Source: Candidatus Omnitrophota bacterium
Lineage (GTDB): Bacteria > Omnitrophota > Gorgyraeia > 2-02-FULL-51-18
Direction: 5' to 3'
DNA: 57,713 bases
Assembly: GCA_016197155.1 (NCBI GenBank)
Contig: JACPWF010000032.1
Span: 1 to 57,713, forward strand
Positions 39,478 to 51,877 of this stretch are shown one piece after another. Made by a program: the position numbers and the translations under genes. Each line of letters opens with the position of its first letter. Position 1 is the stretch's first letter. The notes beneath the pieces were generated by a model. It was not told the origin of the DNA. It did no database searches and was given only the letters and a program-made list of their open reading frames with translations.

Positions 39478-40697
39478 AATATGTTTTAGTCATCCCCGAC
39501 GGGATGGGGGACAAGCCTCTGGCGAGTCTCGGCGGAAAAACGCCGCTGGAGGCCGCGCGCACGCCGAACATGGATTTTTTCGCCGCCCACGGGGTCGTGG
39601 GCCTGAGCCAGAATATTCCCGATGGGTTCACGCCGGGGACGGACATCGGCTGTATGAGCGTTTTTGGATACGACCCCAAGATTTATTTTACCGGCCGCGG
39701 GCCGCTGGAGGCGGCGGAGCTGGGGATCGCGCTCGAAAAGGATGACCTGGCCTTTCGCTGTAATCTCGTCACGGCCGAGGGCGGGGTGTTAAAAGATTTT
39801 AGCGCGGGCCACGTGAGCGTGGCCGAGGCCAGGATTTTGATCGAGGTCTTGGGTGAGAGGCTAAGGGAAAAACACGGTGAGCGCTTCCGGTTTTATCCGG
39901 GCGGGGGAACGGGCTACCGGAATCTTTTTATTTATCACAAGGCCGATCCGGGAATGGCGCGGATCGTTTCGACGCCGCCGCACGACATCATGGGCCGCGC
40001 GTACCGGGATTATCTGCCAAAGGGAAAAGGCACGGATTTTTTGGCGGCGCTCATGACGGAATCGCGGGAGATCCTGGAAAATCATCCGGTGAACGAAAAG
40101 CGCGCCGAGAACGGAAAAGCCCGCGCGAACCTGATCTGGCTTTGGGGACAGGGTGTGCCGCCGCATTTTCCGTCTTATCACAAGCGATTCGGATTTCAGG
40201 GGGCGGTGATCACGGCGGTGGATCTTTTGAAGGGCATCGCGATTCACGCGGGGCTCGACGTGATCGCGGTGCCGGGTGTCACCGGTTATTTTGACACCAA
40301 TTACACCGGAAAGGCCGAATACGCGGTGAATGTCCTTCGCAGCCGCGATTTTGTCGCGGTGCATGTCGAGTCCACGGACGAGGCCGGGCACATGGGCGAC
40401 GCGGCGCTCAAGATCAGAGCGATCGAGGATGTGGACCGCTGGGTTTTGGGAACGTTGAGAGAAAAATTGAAAGAATTTGAAGCGTTCAAGATCCTCATTC
40501 TTCCCGATCATTACACGTGCGTCGAGACGCGCACGCATTCGCCAGACCCGGTGCCGTTTTTAATCTATTCGAGCCGGGAAGAAAAAAGGGGCCCGCGGAA
40601 ATTTTGCGAGAAAACGGCCGCGGAGTCAAAAATTTTTGTGAAAGAAGGTCACACGCTCATGAACCTTTTTGTGAAAGGCGGGGTTTTGCCTTCATGA
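39474..40697 (+). CDS. apgM: Cofactor-independent phosphoglycerate mutase (archaeal type)
   Basis: KYVLVIPDGMGDKPLASLGGKTPLEAARTPNMD; GTDIGCMSVFGYDP; HVESTDEAGHMGD; probable TTG start at 39474. Confidence 0.93.
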   Translation: MKYVLVIPDGMGDKPLASLGGKTPLEAARTPNMDFFAAHGVVGLSQNIPDGFTPGTDIGCMSVFGYDPKIYFTGRGPLEAAELGIALEKDDLAFRCNLVTAEGGVLKDFSAGHVSVAEARILIEVLGERLREKHGERFRFYPGGGTGYRNLFIYHKADPGMARIVSTPPHDIMGRAYRDYLPKGKGTDFLAALMTESREILENHPVNEKRAENGKARANLIWLWGQGVPPHFPSYHKRFGFQGAVITAVDLLKGIAIHAGLDVIAVPGVTGYFDTNYTGKAEYAVNVLRSRDFVAVHVESTDEAGHMGDAALKIRAIEDVDRWVLGTLREKLKEFEAFKILILPDHYTCVETRTHSPDPVPFLIYSSREEKRGPRKFCEKTAAESKIFVKEGHTLMNLFVKGGVLPS

Positions 40698-41824
40698 AAA
40701 CACAGGTCCTGGTGATCGGCGGCGGATTCGCGGGCCTGTCGACCGCGCTTCGTCTGGCTGAAAGAGGAATGAAGGACGTGGTCGTCATCGAGCAGGAAAA
40801 AGCGCTCGGCGGCCACGCCTCGGGACGCAATGCCGGCATGATCCGGCAGTCGGTGGCGGACCCTTTTTTGGCGGCGCTCGCGCGGGAGGGCAGGGATTTA
40901 TTGAAGAGGCGGAAATTTTTTATTGAAAGCGGCTCGCTTCTTTTGGCCAAAGGCCGGTCGGGAGCGGAGCTGGATCAGATTGAACAGGCCATGAAAGAAG
41001 CCGGCGTGAAATCAAAACGTCTGCCCTGTCAACGGGCGGTTTCCCGTGTGCCGCTTCTTGAGGGAGCCGATTTTGAGGAGGCGCTTTTCACGCCCACGGA
41101 CGGTCTTGTGGACATTGAGGCGCTTTTGAAATATTTATTGTCGCGCCTCAAACATTTTCAAATACCCGTTATTTGCGGAAGCGGCGTCACGGGTATCGGA
41201 AAAGAAGGAAATGTTTTTGAGGTGCGCACGGGAAAGCGCATCCTTTTCTGTGAAAAACTCGTCAATGCGGCCGGCGCTTGGGCGGGGATTTTGGGCGACA
41301 AAGCGGGCGCGTTTCAGGTTTCTTTTAAGGCTTATAGGCGTCATCTTTTTTTGAGCCGTCCTCTTCGCGGCGTCAAGCGCGACTGGCCGTTTGTTTGGGA
41401 CCTGTCTCATCAGTTGTATTTTCGTCCCGTGAAAGGATCGCTTCTTTTGAGCCCCTGTGACAAGGCTCTGTTCTCTCTCGAGGCCAATCAGGCAAAAATT
41501 CCGGGAGAAAAAACGGACCCTCAAATACGCGAAGAATTGAATTTAAAATTGAAAAATTTCTTTCCCGATTTCAAAAAAGTGAAGCTGGTCTCGGTGAAAG
41601 CAGGTTTGAGAACCATGGTGCGGGACGGGCGTTTTGTGGTGGGAGAAGATAAGACCTTGAAGGGATTTTTTTGGGTGGCAGGCCTCGGCGGACACGGTGT
41701 GACGACCTGCCTGTCGGTGGGGGAATTGGCGGCGCGGTTTATTTTGGGCAAAAAAGTGGACGGCGCTTTGAAAGAGGCGTTTTCACCCGGCCGGTTTAAG
41801 GAGGAATATGCTCCCGCTTGTTGA
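40694..41824 (+). CDS. FAD-dependent oxidoreductase (DAO family)
   Basis: MKTQVLVIGGGFAGLSTALRLAERGMKDVVVIEQEKALGGHASGRNAGMIR; ATG 40694. Confidence 0.93.
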   Translation: MKTQVLVIGGGFAGLSTALRLAERGMKDVVVIEQEKALGGHASGRNAGMIRQSVADPFLAALAREGRDLLKRRKFFIESGSLLLAKGRSGAELDQIEQAMKEAGVKSKRLPCQRAVSRVPLLEGADFEEALFTPTDGLVDIEALLKYLLSRLKHFQIPVICGSGVTGIGKEGNVFEVRTGKRILFCEKLVNAAGAWAGILGDKAGAFQVSFKAYRRHLFLSRPLRGVKRDWPFVWDLSHQLYFRPVKGSLLLSPCDKALFSLEANQAKIPGEKTDPQIREELNLKLKNFFPDFKKVKLVSVKAGLRTMVRDGRFVVGEDKTLKGFFWVAGLGGHGVTTCLSVGELAARFILGKKVDGALKEAFSPGRFKEEYAPAC

Positions 41825-42608
41825 TTATCACATGCACACGCCGCTCTGCGGCCACGCGACCGGAGAGCCGCACGAATACGTCGAGCAGGCGATGAAAGTG
41901 GGGCTTTCGGAGATCGGTTTTTCGGACCACGCGCCGCTGGTGTCTCACGAGGACGCGCGCTACACCATGAAGCGCTCCGAACTGCCCGCTTATCACCGGA
42001 TGATCGAGGAGGTTCAGGCGCGCTACAAAAATTTTTCGATCAAACTGGGGCTCGAGGCCGATTTTATCCCGGGTTATGAGGAAAAAACCCGCGAGATCTT
42101 GTCGGGCTACCCTTACGACTTCGTGATCGGCTCGGTGCACTTCATTGACAATTGGGCTTTCGACGACCCCGATCAGAAAATCAAGTGGAAGGACAAAGAC
42201 GTCGACCGGGTCTACCGCGACTATTATGACCTCCTGAGACGCTCGGCGGCCTCGGGGCTTTTTGACATCATGGGCCACGTGGACCTGGTGAAAAAATTTG
42301 GCCACCGGCCGGTTTCCAATCTGCGGGACGAGGTGGAAAAAACGGCGAGGGTATTCAAAGACTCGAATGTGACGGTCGAGATCAACACATCGGGCTTACG
42401 GAAACCCGTCGGAGAGATTTATCCGTCGCTGGCAATCCTAGAAATTTATCAAAAGGCCGGCGTGCCGATCACGTTTTCATCCGACTCCCATGACCCGCTC
42501 GACGTCGGACGCGATTACGACAAGGCCGCCGCGCTGGCCGAAGCTGCGGGCTACACGGAGTACTCGGTTTTCAGAAAAAGGAAAGTCGAAAAAAGGATGC
42601 GTTTATGA
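41808..42608 (+). CDS. PHP-domain histidinol-phosphatase
   Basis: LVDYHMHTPLCGHATGEPHEYVEQAMKVGLSEIGFSDHAP; FVIGSVHFI; FDIMGHVDLVKKF; SSDSHDPLDVG. Confidence 0.93.
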   Translation: MLPLVDYHMHTPLCGHATGEPHEYVEQAMKVGLSEIGFSDHAPLVSHEDARYTMKRSELPAYHRMIEEVQARYKNFSIKLGLEADFIPGYEEKTREILSGYPYDFVIGSVHFIDNWAFDDPDQKIKWKDKDVDRVYRDYYDLLRRSAASGLFDIMGHVDLVKKFGHRPVSNLRDEVEKTARVFKDSNVTVEINTSGLRKPVGEIYPSLAILEIYQKAGVPITFSSDSHDPLDVGRDYDKAAALAEAAGYTEYSVFRKRKVEKRMRL

Positions 42609-43003
42609 TAAAAATCAGGGGCGTCGACCACGCGGCGCTGAGCGTCAAAGATCTCGATCGCTCGCTCAAATTTTACACGGAGGTTTTGGGTTTAAAAATC
42701 ACGGAGCGGGAATATTCCAGGCCCGGCGTTGAATATTTTTTGGACTGCGGCACGTCTCTCATCGGACTGATTCAGGGAGAGCCCGGGGGTGAGAGGCATT
42801 TTTTGCAGGACGGCGGCCTGGGCGGCAATCACGTGGCCTTTCGCGTGGACACCAAGGATTTTGACAAGGTCGTCGAAGAAATAAAAGCGAGGAATATTCC
42901 GATAAGCTTTTTTAAAAAAAGGGAAAAATCCTGGTCGCTTTATTTTTTGGATCCGGACGGAAATAAACTGGAGATCACGGCATGGCCGCTGGAAGAACAG
43001 TAG
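42605..43003 (+). CDS. VOC/glyoxalase family protein
   Basis: IRGVDHAALSVKDLDRSLKFYTEVLGLKITERE ... YFLDPDGNKLEITAW. Confidence 0.94.
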   Translation: MIKIRGVDHAALSVKDLDRSLKFYTEVLGLKITEREYSRPGVEYFLDCGTSLIGLIQGEPGGERHFLQDGGLGGNHVAFRVDTKDFDKVVEEIKARNIPISFFKKREKSWSLYFLDPDGNKLEITAWPLEEQ

Positions 43004-43043
43004 TCAGCGGAAAGAGGGCAGGTATCAGGAAAAGGAGAAAAAT

Positions 43044-43505
43044 ATGTTGAAAGAAGGGGACAAGGCGCCGGAGTTTACGTTGCCGTCGTCGGGCGGCGGG
43101 GATATTTCGCTGAAAGATTTTAAGGGCAAAGAGCGTGTGGTGCTTTATTTTTATCCGAAGGACGACACGCCGGGGTGCACGGTCGAGGCCTGCGGCTTTC
43201 GTGACGGCATCAAAAAAATAGAATCTCTCGATGCCGTGGTGCTGGGAGTAAGCCCGGATGACACCAAATCGCATGGCAAATTCATCGAAAAATTCAAATT
43301 GCCGTTCATTTTACTGAGCGACACGGATAAAAAAGTCTGTGAAGCTTACGGCGTGTGGGTGAAAAAGAGCCTGTACGGAAAAGAGTACATGGGCGTGGCG
43401 CGCACGACGTTCATCATCGGCAAGGACGGCCGGATCGAAAAAATTTACGAAAAAGTGAAACCGGAAGCGCACCTCGCGGAGGTTTTGGAATTTTTGAAAA
43501 AATAA
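43044..43505 (+). CDS. bcp: Thioredoxin-dependent peroxiredoxin
   Basis: VVLYFYPKDDTPGCTVEACGFRDGI; GVSPDDTKSHGKFIEKFKLPFILLSD. Confidence 0.96.
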   Translation: MLKEGDKAPEFTLPSSGGGDISLKDFKGKERVVLYFYPKDDTPGCTVEACGFRDGIKKIESLDAVVLGVSPDDTKSHGKFIEKFKLPFILLSDTDKKVCEAYGVWVKKSLYGKEYMGVARTTFIIGKDGRIEKIYEKVKPEAHLAEVLEFLKK

Positions 43506-43507
43506 CG

Positions 43508-43843
43508 ATGCCGAAAGTTTATTTTGCGGATAAAAATCTCGCGGTCGAGGCGGATCACGGCGAGTCGATCCTGGATGTCGCCCTGCGAAGCGACATTCCC
43601 ATGTACCACACCTGCGGAGGGAATGCCTCCTGCAGCACCTGCCGCGTGCTCGTCCGAAAGGGAGCGGAGAATCTTTCCGCGATAGAATCCGCCGAGTCGC
43701 AGATTTTGGACGCGTTTGATCTGACATCCCCTCATCGCCTGGGCTGCCAGGCGCAAATTTTAAGAGGGGACGTGGAGATCGAGATCCCCGAACACGCCAA
43801 GCCCTGCCGTCCGAGTAAAATTCTTCCTCTCCCGAAAGGATAA
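43508..43843 (+). CDS. 2Fe-2S ferredoxin
   Basis: YHTCGGNASCSTCRVLVRKGAENLS ... LGCQAQI; ATG at 43508. Confidence 0.92.
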   Translation: MPKVYFADKNLAVEADHGESILDVALRSDIPMYHTCGGNASCSTCRVLVRKGAENLSAIESAESQILDAFDLTSPHRLGCQAQILRGDVEIEIPEHAKPCRPSKILPLPKG

Positions 43844-43846
43844 ACC

Positions 43847-46290
<2,444 letters not shown>

Positions 46291-46321
46291 CTATCGTTTA
46301 AAATTATTGTTAAATAGGGCC

Positions 46322-48043
46322 ATGCCCATCGAATGCAACCTCTGCGGTTCGCGGCGTTATTATTCCGTCTACAAAAAACCGCGCGCGGCTGTCTTATCCG
46401 CCGTTTCTCCCGCCTACGCCATTTCTGAAAGCCATTTGGAAAAGCCCGACAAGATCGTGCGCTGTGCCGCGTGCGGCCTGGTGTACGCGATCCCTTCTTC
46501 GATGCGCGAAATCGTCCGGGACTACGCCGAGATGGCGGATCCGGAATATTTAAAAGAAGAAAAGGGCCGCCGCGCTCAGGGACGCGTCGTTTTAAAACGC
46601 ATTTCCCGTTTCAAAAGGACGGGAAAAATTCTCGACATCGGCTGCGGGCCGGGATTTCTTCTGGATGAGGCCAAAAATCAGGGCTGGGAGACCGCGGGCG
46701 TCGACCTGTCCGCGTGGGCCAAGGCCCACAGCCGCGACCATTTTGGCATCGACGTTTTTCAGGGCTCTTTGGAAGAGGCCCGTTTTCCGGACCGGACGTT
46801 TGACGCGGTCGTGATGATGGACGTGATCGAACATCTCGAGGATCCCAAGCGCGTTTTGAAAGAGATCCGCCGGATCTTAAAAAATGACGGGGTCCTGTAC
46901 GTCAGCACGCCCGACATTCAAAGCTTCTTAAGCCGCGCCCTTCGCGCGCGGTGGTGGGGGATCAACAAGTACCACCTTTTTTATTTTTCCAAAAAAACCC
47001 TCGAGAGGCTCTTCACGGCCGTGGGTTTTAAAAAGCTCCGCTACGCGTCGTATCCCCGGATTTTTACGCTCCGCTACTGGGCCAGGCGCCTCGAGGCGTA
47101 CCCGGCGTTCATCCACAGACCGGTGGCGGCTCTCGCCGGCCTCGGCAATTGCGGAGAGCGTCTTTTAAAAATCGTTCTGCACGACCAGATCGATGTGGTG
47201 GCGCGGAAGATCACGAGGCTTGATTCGCTCGAGACCGGCGAAGAGACAAAAGAGGGATCGTCCCTCAAAAAACAAAAGGTGACGGCGGTCCTGCCCGCCT
47301 ACAATGCCGAGAAAACGCTCGAGCGGACCGTCGCGGATATTCCGCGCGACGTTGTGGACGAAATCATTTTGGTCGACGACAAATCAAAGGACCGCACCGT
47401 CGCGATCGCGAAGCGGCTGAATCTCGTCGTTTTTCAACACGAAAAAAATAAAGGCTACGGCGCCAACCAAAAAACCTGCTATCGCCGCGCGATCGAGCGG
47501 GGAGCGGACGTCGTCGTGATGGTCCACCCGGATTATCAGTACGATCCGAAGATCATTCCCCAGCTCATCGAGCCGATCCTCCGCGGCGAGGCCGACGCGG
47601 TTTTCGGTTCGCGCATGATGAAAGGCGGGGCGCTTGAAGGCGGCATGCCGATGTGGAAGCACAACGCGAACATTCTTTTGACCGCGTTTGAGAACGTCAT
47701 GCTCGGCACCTATCTCACCGAATACCACTCGGGTTTTCGCGCCTACCGCACGCGGATGCTTTGCGGCATCGCCTACGAAAAAAATTCGGACGGATTTTTG
47801 TTTGACACCGAGATCATCGTCCAGATTCTCGCCAACCATTACAAGATCGATGAAGTTCCCATCCGCACGCGCTATTTCGAGGAGGCCTCTTCGATCAAAC
47901 TGTGGCCGAGCCTCCTGTACGGTCTGGGGATTTTAAAGGAAATGTTCGCCTACGTTCTTTACTCGAAGGGAATTTTAAAAAGGAAGAAACTCGAACCGGT
48001 TACTTTGAAGGATTCTTCGAGCCGGTATAAAGGTACTCGATGA
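46322..48043 (+). CDS. Fusion of SAM-dependent methyltransferase (with Cys4 zinc motif) and GT2 glycosyltransferase
   Basis: CNLCGS...VRCAACGLVY; ILDIGCGPGFLLDEAKNQGWETAGVDLS; then VTAVLPAYNAEKTLERTVADIP ... EIILVDDKSKDRT ... GYGANQKTCYR. ATG 46322. Confidence 0.93.
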   Translation: MPIECNLCGSRRYYSVYKKPRAAVLSAVSPAYAISESHLEKPDKIVRCAACGLVYAIPSSMREIVRDYAEMADPEYLKEEKGRRAQGRVVLKRISRFKRTGKILDIGCGPGFLLDEAKNQGWETAGVDLSAWAKAHSRDHFGIDVFQGSLEEARFPDRTFDAVVMMDVIEHLEDPKRVLKEIRRILKNDGVLYVSTPDIQSFLSRALRARWWGINKYHLFYFSKKTLERLFTAVGFKKLRYASYPRIFTLRYWARRLEAYPAFIHRPVAALAGLGNCGERLLKIVLHDQIDVVARKITRLDSLETGEETKEGSSLKKQKVTAVLPAYNAEKTLERTVADIPRDVVDEIILVDDKSKDRTVAIAKRLNLVVFQHEKNKGYGANQKTCYRRAIERGADVVVMVHPDYQYDPKIIPQLIEPILRGEADAVFGSRMMKGGALEGGMPMWKHNANILLTAFENVMLGTYLTEYHSGFRAYRTRMLCGIAYEKNSDGFLFDTEIIVQILANHYKIDEVPIRTRYFEEASSIKLWPSLLYGLGILKEMFAYVLYSKGILKRKKLEPVTLKDSSSRYKGTR

Positions 48044-48539
48044 TGTCGCGCGTGGAAACGACGCCGATCGGAATGCCGTTATCGAGAACGGGCACGTGAC
48101 GGAATTTCCCGATCGACATCTTGTGGAGCGCGTAGGCCAGCGGCGCGTCTTTGTCGAGGCACTCGGGATTCGGCGTCATGATGTTTTTCACGGGGTGCTT
48201 CGACAGGTCTTTCACGATGCCCGCCACTTTCAGCAAAATGTCGCGAAGGCTTAAAATCCCCAACAATTTTTTGTTTGAACCGCAGACAAGCACGCACCCC
48301 TTCATCGGGAAGGCGTGCATTTTATCGATCACTTCCTGAAGGGAAGTCTCCGGGCTCACGAGGATCGGCGGCACCTTGGAAATAAAATCCGCCACGCGCT
48401 CGGTCATGATTTTTTTCTGAAGTTTTTCCTTTGTCGGCTGGGGGATGTCCTTCTGCGTGAAGGAGTGAAGGCATTTTTCGCAAGCATCGCTGCCGAGGAT
48501 ATTTTCGTGACCGCAATAGGGGCATTTGATTTTAGCCAT
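48000..48539 (-). CDS. Zinc-ribbon + CBS-pair protein
   Basis: CPYCGHENILGSDACEKC; two CBS repeats (GILSLRDILLKVA; VPVLDNGIPIGVVSTRDIIEYL). Confidence 0.9.
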   Translation of the reverse strand: MAKIKCPYCGHENILGSDACEKCLHSFTQKDIPQPTKEKLQKKIMTERVADFISKVPPILVSPETSLQEVIDKMHAFPMKGCVLVCGSNKKLLGILSLRDILLKVAGIVKDLSKHPVKNIMTPNPECLDKDAPLAYALHKMSIGKFRHVPVLDNGIPIGVVSTRDIIEYLYTGSKNPSK

Positions 48540-48546
48540 AACCCTC

Positions 48547-49575
48547 CTAACCTTTTTTAGCGACTGTCCACACGTCCTCGGTGTAAAGAACGTCCCTTAA
48601 ATTCCCCGTGCCTTTTTTTTCCCGCGCCCATTTGGCTTGCTCGTCCAGCATGCCGTCGTAGGTCGGTTTTTCGATCGCGCGGAAAACCCCGAACGGCACT
48701 GGCATCCGGGGGTATTCCATCTGCGTCAAAAGATACGCGTAGGCGGGCGAGGGGTCGCTCTCGTTGTGAATGAGAAGGCTTTCCTTTTTGGCCGCGGCCA
48801 GGTCGGTTTCCCCAAGGTCCAGCCCATTCATCACGATGGCCTTTGTCCCGCCTTTTCCGAAAACGAGCGGCTTGCCGTTTTCGAGATAAATCGCGCGGTC
48901 GTCGCGGTTTTCGCGGCCGGTGACCGGGACGAACGCGTCTTTATTGAAGATGATGCAGTTCTGATAGATCTCGACGAACGCCGAGCCTTTGTGTTTGTAG
49001 GCGCGCGAAAGGATCTGGCCCATGTGCCGCGGGTCCGAGTCGACGGTGCGCGCGACGAACGACGCCTCCGCCGCGATCGCCACGCAGAGCGGGTGAATGG
49101 GGTAGTCGATCGTGCCGTAGGGCGAGGATTTGGTGACCTTTCCTTTTTCGGACGTGGGCGAATACTGGCCTTTGGTGAGCCCGTAGATTTGGTTATTCAC
49201 GAGAATGATTTTCAAATCCACGTTCCGCCGCAGGCAATGGATCAAATGATTTCCCCCGATCGAAAGCCCGTCGCCGTCGCCCGTCACGACCCACACGGTG
49301 AGCTCGGGCCGCGCGCATTTGAGGCCCGTCGCGATGGCCGGCGCGCGTCCGTGGATTGTGTGAAAACCGTACGTGTTCATGTAGTAGGGAAAGCGGCTCG
49401 AACAGCCGATGCCCGAAACAAAAACGTGATTTTCCCGCGCGGTGGCCGTGACGTCGGCGAGGGTTTTTTGCATCACCGACAAGATGGCGTAGTCCCCGCA
49501 ACCGGGGCACCAGCGGACATCGGCTCCGGAAATGAAATCTTCTTTGGAATAATGAAGCGCCTCCGTCGCGGTCAT
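48547..49575 (-). CDS. korB: 2-oxoacid:ferredoxin oxidoreductase, beta subunit
   Basis: DVRWCPGCGDYAILSVMQKTLADV; GIGCSSRFPYYMNTYGFHTIHGRAPAIATGLKCARPELTVWVVTGDGDGLSIGGNHLIH. Confidence 0.95.
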   Translation of the reverse strand: MTATEALHYSKEDFISGADVRWCPGCGDYAILSVMQKTLADVTATARENHVFVSGIGCSSRFPYYMNTYGFHTIHGRAPAIATGLKCARPELTVWVVTGDGDGLSIGGNHLIHCLRRNVDLKIILVNNQIYGLTKGQYSPTSEKGKVTKSSPYGTIDYPIHPLCVAIAAEASFVARTVDSDPRHMGQILSRAYKHKGSAFVEIYQNCIIFNKDAFVPVTGRENRDDRAIYLENGKPLVFGKGGTKAIVMNGLDLGETDLAAAKKESLLIHNESDPSPAYAYLLTQMEYPRMPVPFGVFRAIEKPTYDGMLDEQAKWAREKKGTGNLRDVLYTEDVWTVAKKG

Positions 49576-51401
49576 AGGTGTTTTTCGATCACTTCTTTAA
49601 TTTCACGGATTTTGAAAGGCTGTCCCGTCACCCGATTGTAGCCCGCCGCGTGAACGCCCTCAAACTCGGCCCGCACGAGAAAGAGGAGGTTGCCCATGTT
49701 GATCTCGGGAATGAGGATGGTCTCAAAACTTTTTAAAATCGCTCCCAGATTTTTAGGGAACGGGTTCAAATAATTCAGATGGCACGCGGAAACTTTTTTG
49801 CCTTCTTTTTGGAGTTCGTCGACCGCCGCGCGGATCGTGCCGTAGGTGCCGCCCCAGCCGAGCACGAGAAGCTTTCCTTTTTTTTCGCCGAAGACCTCGG
49901 CGGGTGGAATGGTCTCGGCGATCCGCCTGATTTTTTCGCGGCGCAGGACCGTCATCCGGTGGTGATTTTCGGGGTCGTAGCTCACCCCTCCCGTGCGGTC
50001 GGCCTTTTCGATGCCGCCGATCCGGTGCTCGAGACCAGGCGTGCCCGGGACGGCCCACGGGCGGGCGAGTGTTTTCTCGTCGCGCACGAACGGCAAAAAG
50101 GGGCCGTCGCTGGTTTTGGGATGCTCGATTTTTATTTTGGGGAGCTTGTCCATCTCCGGCAGTTTCCACGGTTCCGCGCCATTGGCCAGATACCCGTCCG
50201 ACAGGAAAAATACCGGGGTCATGTATTGGGTCGCCAGGCGCACGGCCTCGATGATGAAATCAAAACAGTTGGCCGGCGTCGAAGGGGCCAGGATTGCCAC
50301 CGGCGAATCGCCGTTTCGCCCGAACATCGCCTGCAAGAGATCGGCCTGTTCGGTTTTGGTGGGCAGGCCCGTCGACGGGCCTCCGCGCTGAACGTCCAAA
50401 ATCACCAGCGGCAATTCCGCCATCACGGCGAGGTTGATCATTTCCGATTTGAGGCAGACGCCGGGCCCGCTCGTGGCCGTGACGCCGATCTGGCCGCCGA
50501 AGGAAGCGCCGAGCGCGGCCCCGCAGGCGGCGATTTCGTCCTCGGCCTGGAACGTTTTGACCTTAAAATTTTTGTGCCGCGAAAGCTCATGCAAGATATC
50601 ACTCGCCGGCGTGATGGGGTAGCTCCCGTACAGCACGGTTTTTCCGGTGAGTTCGGAGGCCGCGAGGATCCCGAGCGCCGTCGCCTCATTGCCCGTGATT
50701 TTCCGGTACGTGCCGGGTGAAATATCCGCTTTTTTCACGACGTAACGCGAGGGGATGGTCTCGGTGATGTCGCCGTAATGGTACCCGGCCTTTAGCGCCA
50801 TCAAATTCGCCTCGGCGACTTCCGGTTTTTTGGCGAATTTTTCGTTCACCCATTGAACGGTGTGATCCAAACTCCGCCCGTACATCCAGAACATCAGCCC
50901 CAGCGCGAAAAAGTTTTTACAACGATCCACCTCGGAATACTTGATCTTGGAGCCGGTGAGGGCGTTTCGCGTGAGCGAGGAAAGCGGGACCTGGAGGACG
51001 GAATAATCTTTGAGCGAACTGTCCGCGAGAGGATTCGATTTCCATCCGGCTTTTTTCAGATTGTCGTCACTGAAGGAATCGGAATTGAGGACTAAAAGCC
51101 CGCCTTTGACGAGGTCGTTAAGATTCACCTTTAGCGCCGCGGGATTCATCACGACGAGCACGTCGGGCGCGTCGCCGGCGGTGTAGATGTCGTTTTTGCT
51201 GAATTGGATCTGGAAACTGCTCACTCCCGGGAGCGTGCCCTGGGGCGCGCGAATCTCCGCCGGAAAATCAGGGAGTGTCGCGATGTCGTTGCCCATGAGC
51301 GCGGAGGTGTCGGTGAATTGGTCGCCCGTGAGCTGCATGCCGTCGCCGGAATCCCCGGCGAAGCGAATGGTTACCGCATCAACTTCTTTTTCTTTTCTCA
51401 T
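49572..51401 (-). CDS. korA: 2-oxoacid:ferredoxin oxidoreductase, gamma-alpha fusion subunit
   Basis: IRFAGDSGDGMQLTGDQF (gamma) then GNEATALGILAASELTGKTVLYGSYPITPASDILHEL and AEDEIAACGAALGASFGGQIGVTATSGPG (alpha). Confidence 0.95.
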   Translation of the reverse strand: MRKEKEVDAVTIRFAGDSGDGMQLTGDQFTDTSALMGNDIATLPDFPAEIRAPQGTLPGVSSFQIQFSKNDIYTAGDAPDVLVVMNPAALKVNLNDLVKGGLLVLNSDSFSDDNLKKAGWKSNPLADSSLKDYSVLQVPLSSLTRNALTGSKIKYSEVDRCKNFFALGLMFWMYGRSLDHTVQWVNEKFAKKPEVAEANLMALKAGYHYGDITETIPSRYVVKKADISPGTYRKITGNEATALGILAASELTGKTVLYGSYPITPASDILHELSRHKNFKVKTFQAEDEIAACGAALGASFGGQIGVTATSGPGVCLKSEMINLAVMAELPLVILDVQRGGPSTGLPTKTEQADLLQAMFGRNGDSPVAILAPSTPANCFDFIIEAVRLATQYMTPVFFLSDGYLANGAEPWKLPEMDKLPKIKIEHPKTSDGPFLPFVRDEKTLARPWAVPGTPGLEHRIGGIEKADRTGGVSYDPENHHRMTVLRREKIRRIAETIPPAEVFGEKKGKLLVLGWGGTYGTIRAAVDELQKEGKKVSACHLNYLNPFPKNLGAILKSFETILIPEINMGNLLFLVRAEFEGVHAAGYNRVTGQPFKIREIKEVIEKHL

Positions 51402-51877
51402 CCGCCCTCGGCGGTCTCGTGCACCTGGTCGGCTTTTGGAGGCAGGTTGAAGACCTCGGTCGGGAAAAGTTCCGATAAAAAGGTGACGATGGTCCGGATC
51501 GAAAGCACCCCGTTCATGTGGCCCTGCTCGTCCACCAGCGGGATGTGCCGGACGCTGTAATCCTTCATGACGTCGATGGCCATGCCGACCGTGTCCGATT
51601 TCGAAAGGGGCCGGATGTTTTTATTCATGTATTTGTCGAGGGTCTCTTTCAGCGAAACGCCTTTTTGCAGGACCTTCATCAGCACCTCGCGCTCCGTGAA
51701 CATTCCCACGACCTTCAACTGCCGGTCGGCGACCACGAGGTAGCCGGCCTTTTCCTTTTGCATGAGCGCCAGCGCGTTTTCGAGGGTCGTCTCGGGTGGC
51801 GCGGTCACGAGCTTGGGGCGCAGGATCTGGTAAATTTTTGTCTCTTTTAGAATTTCTTCGATGGTTTTTACGGGCAT
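51398..51877 (-). CDS. CBS-pair domain protein
   Basis: PPETTLENALALMQKEKAGYLVVADRQLKVVGMFTEREVLMKV ... DYSVRHIPLVDEQGHMNGVLSIRTIVTFL. Confidence 0.93.
   Translation of the reverse strand: MPVKTIEEILKETKIYQILRPKLVTAPPETTLENALALMQKEKAGYLVVADRQLKVVGMFTEREVLMKVLQKGVSLKETLDKYMNKNIRPLSKSDTVGMAIDVMKDYSVRHIPLVDEQGHMNGVLSIRTIVTFLSELFPTEVFNLPPKADQVHETAEGG

Noticed and set aside
48637-50720. Plus-strand ORFs opposite korAB (48637-49641, 49779-50720)
   Set aside because: Complementary to well-conserved KorA/KorB; no independent domain evidence.
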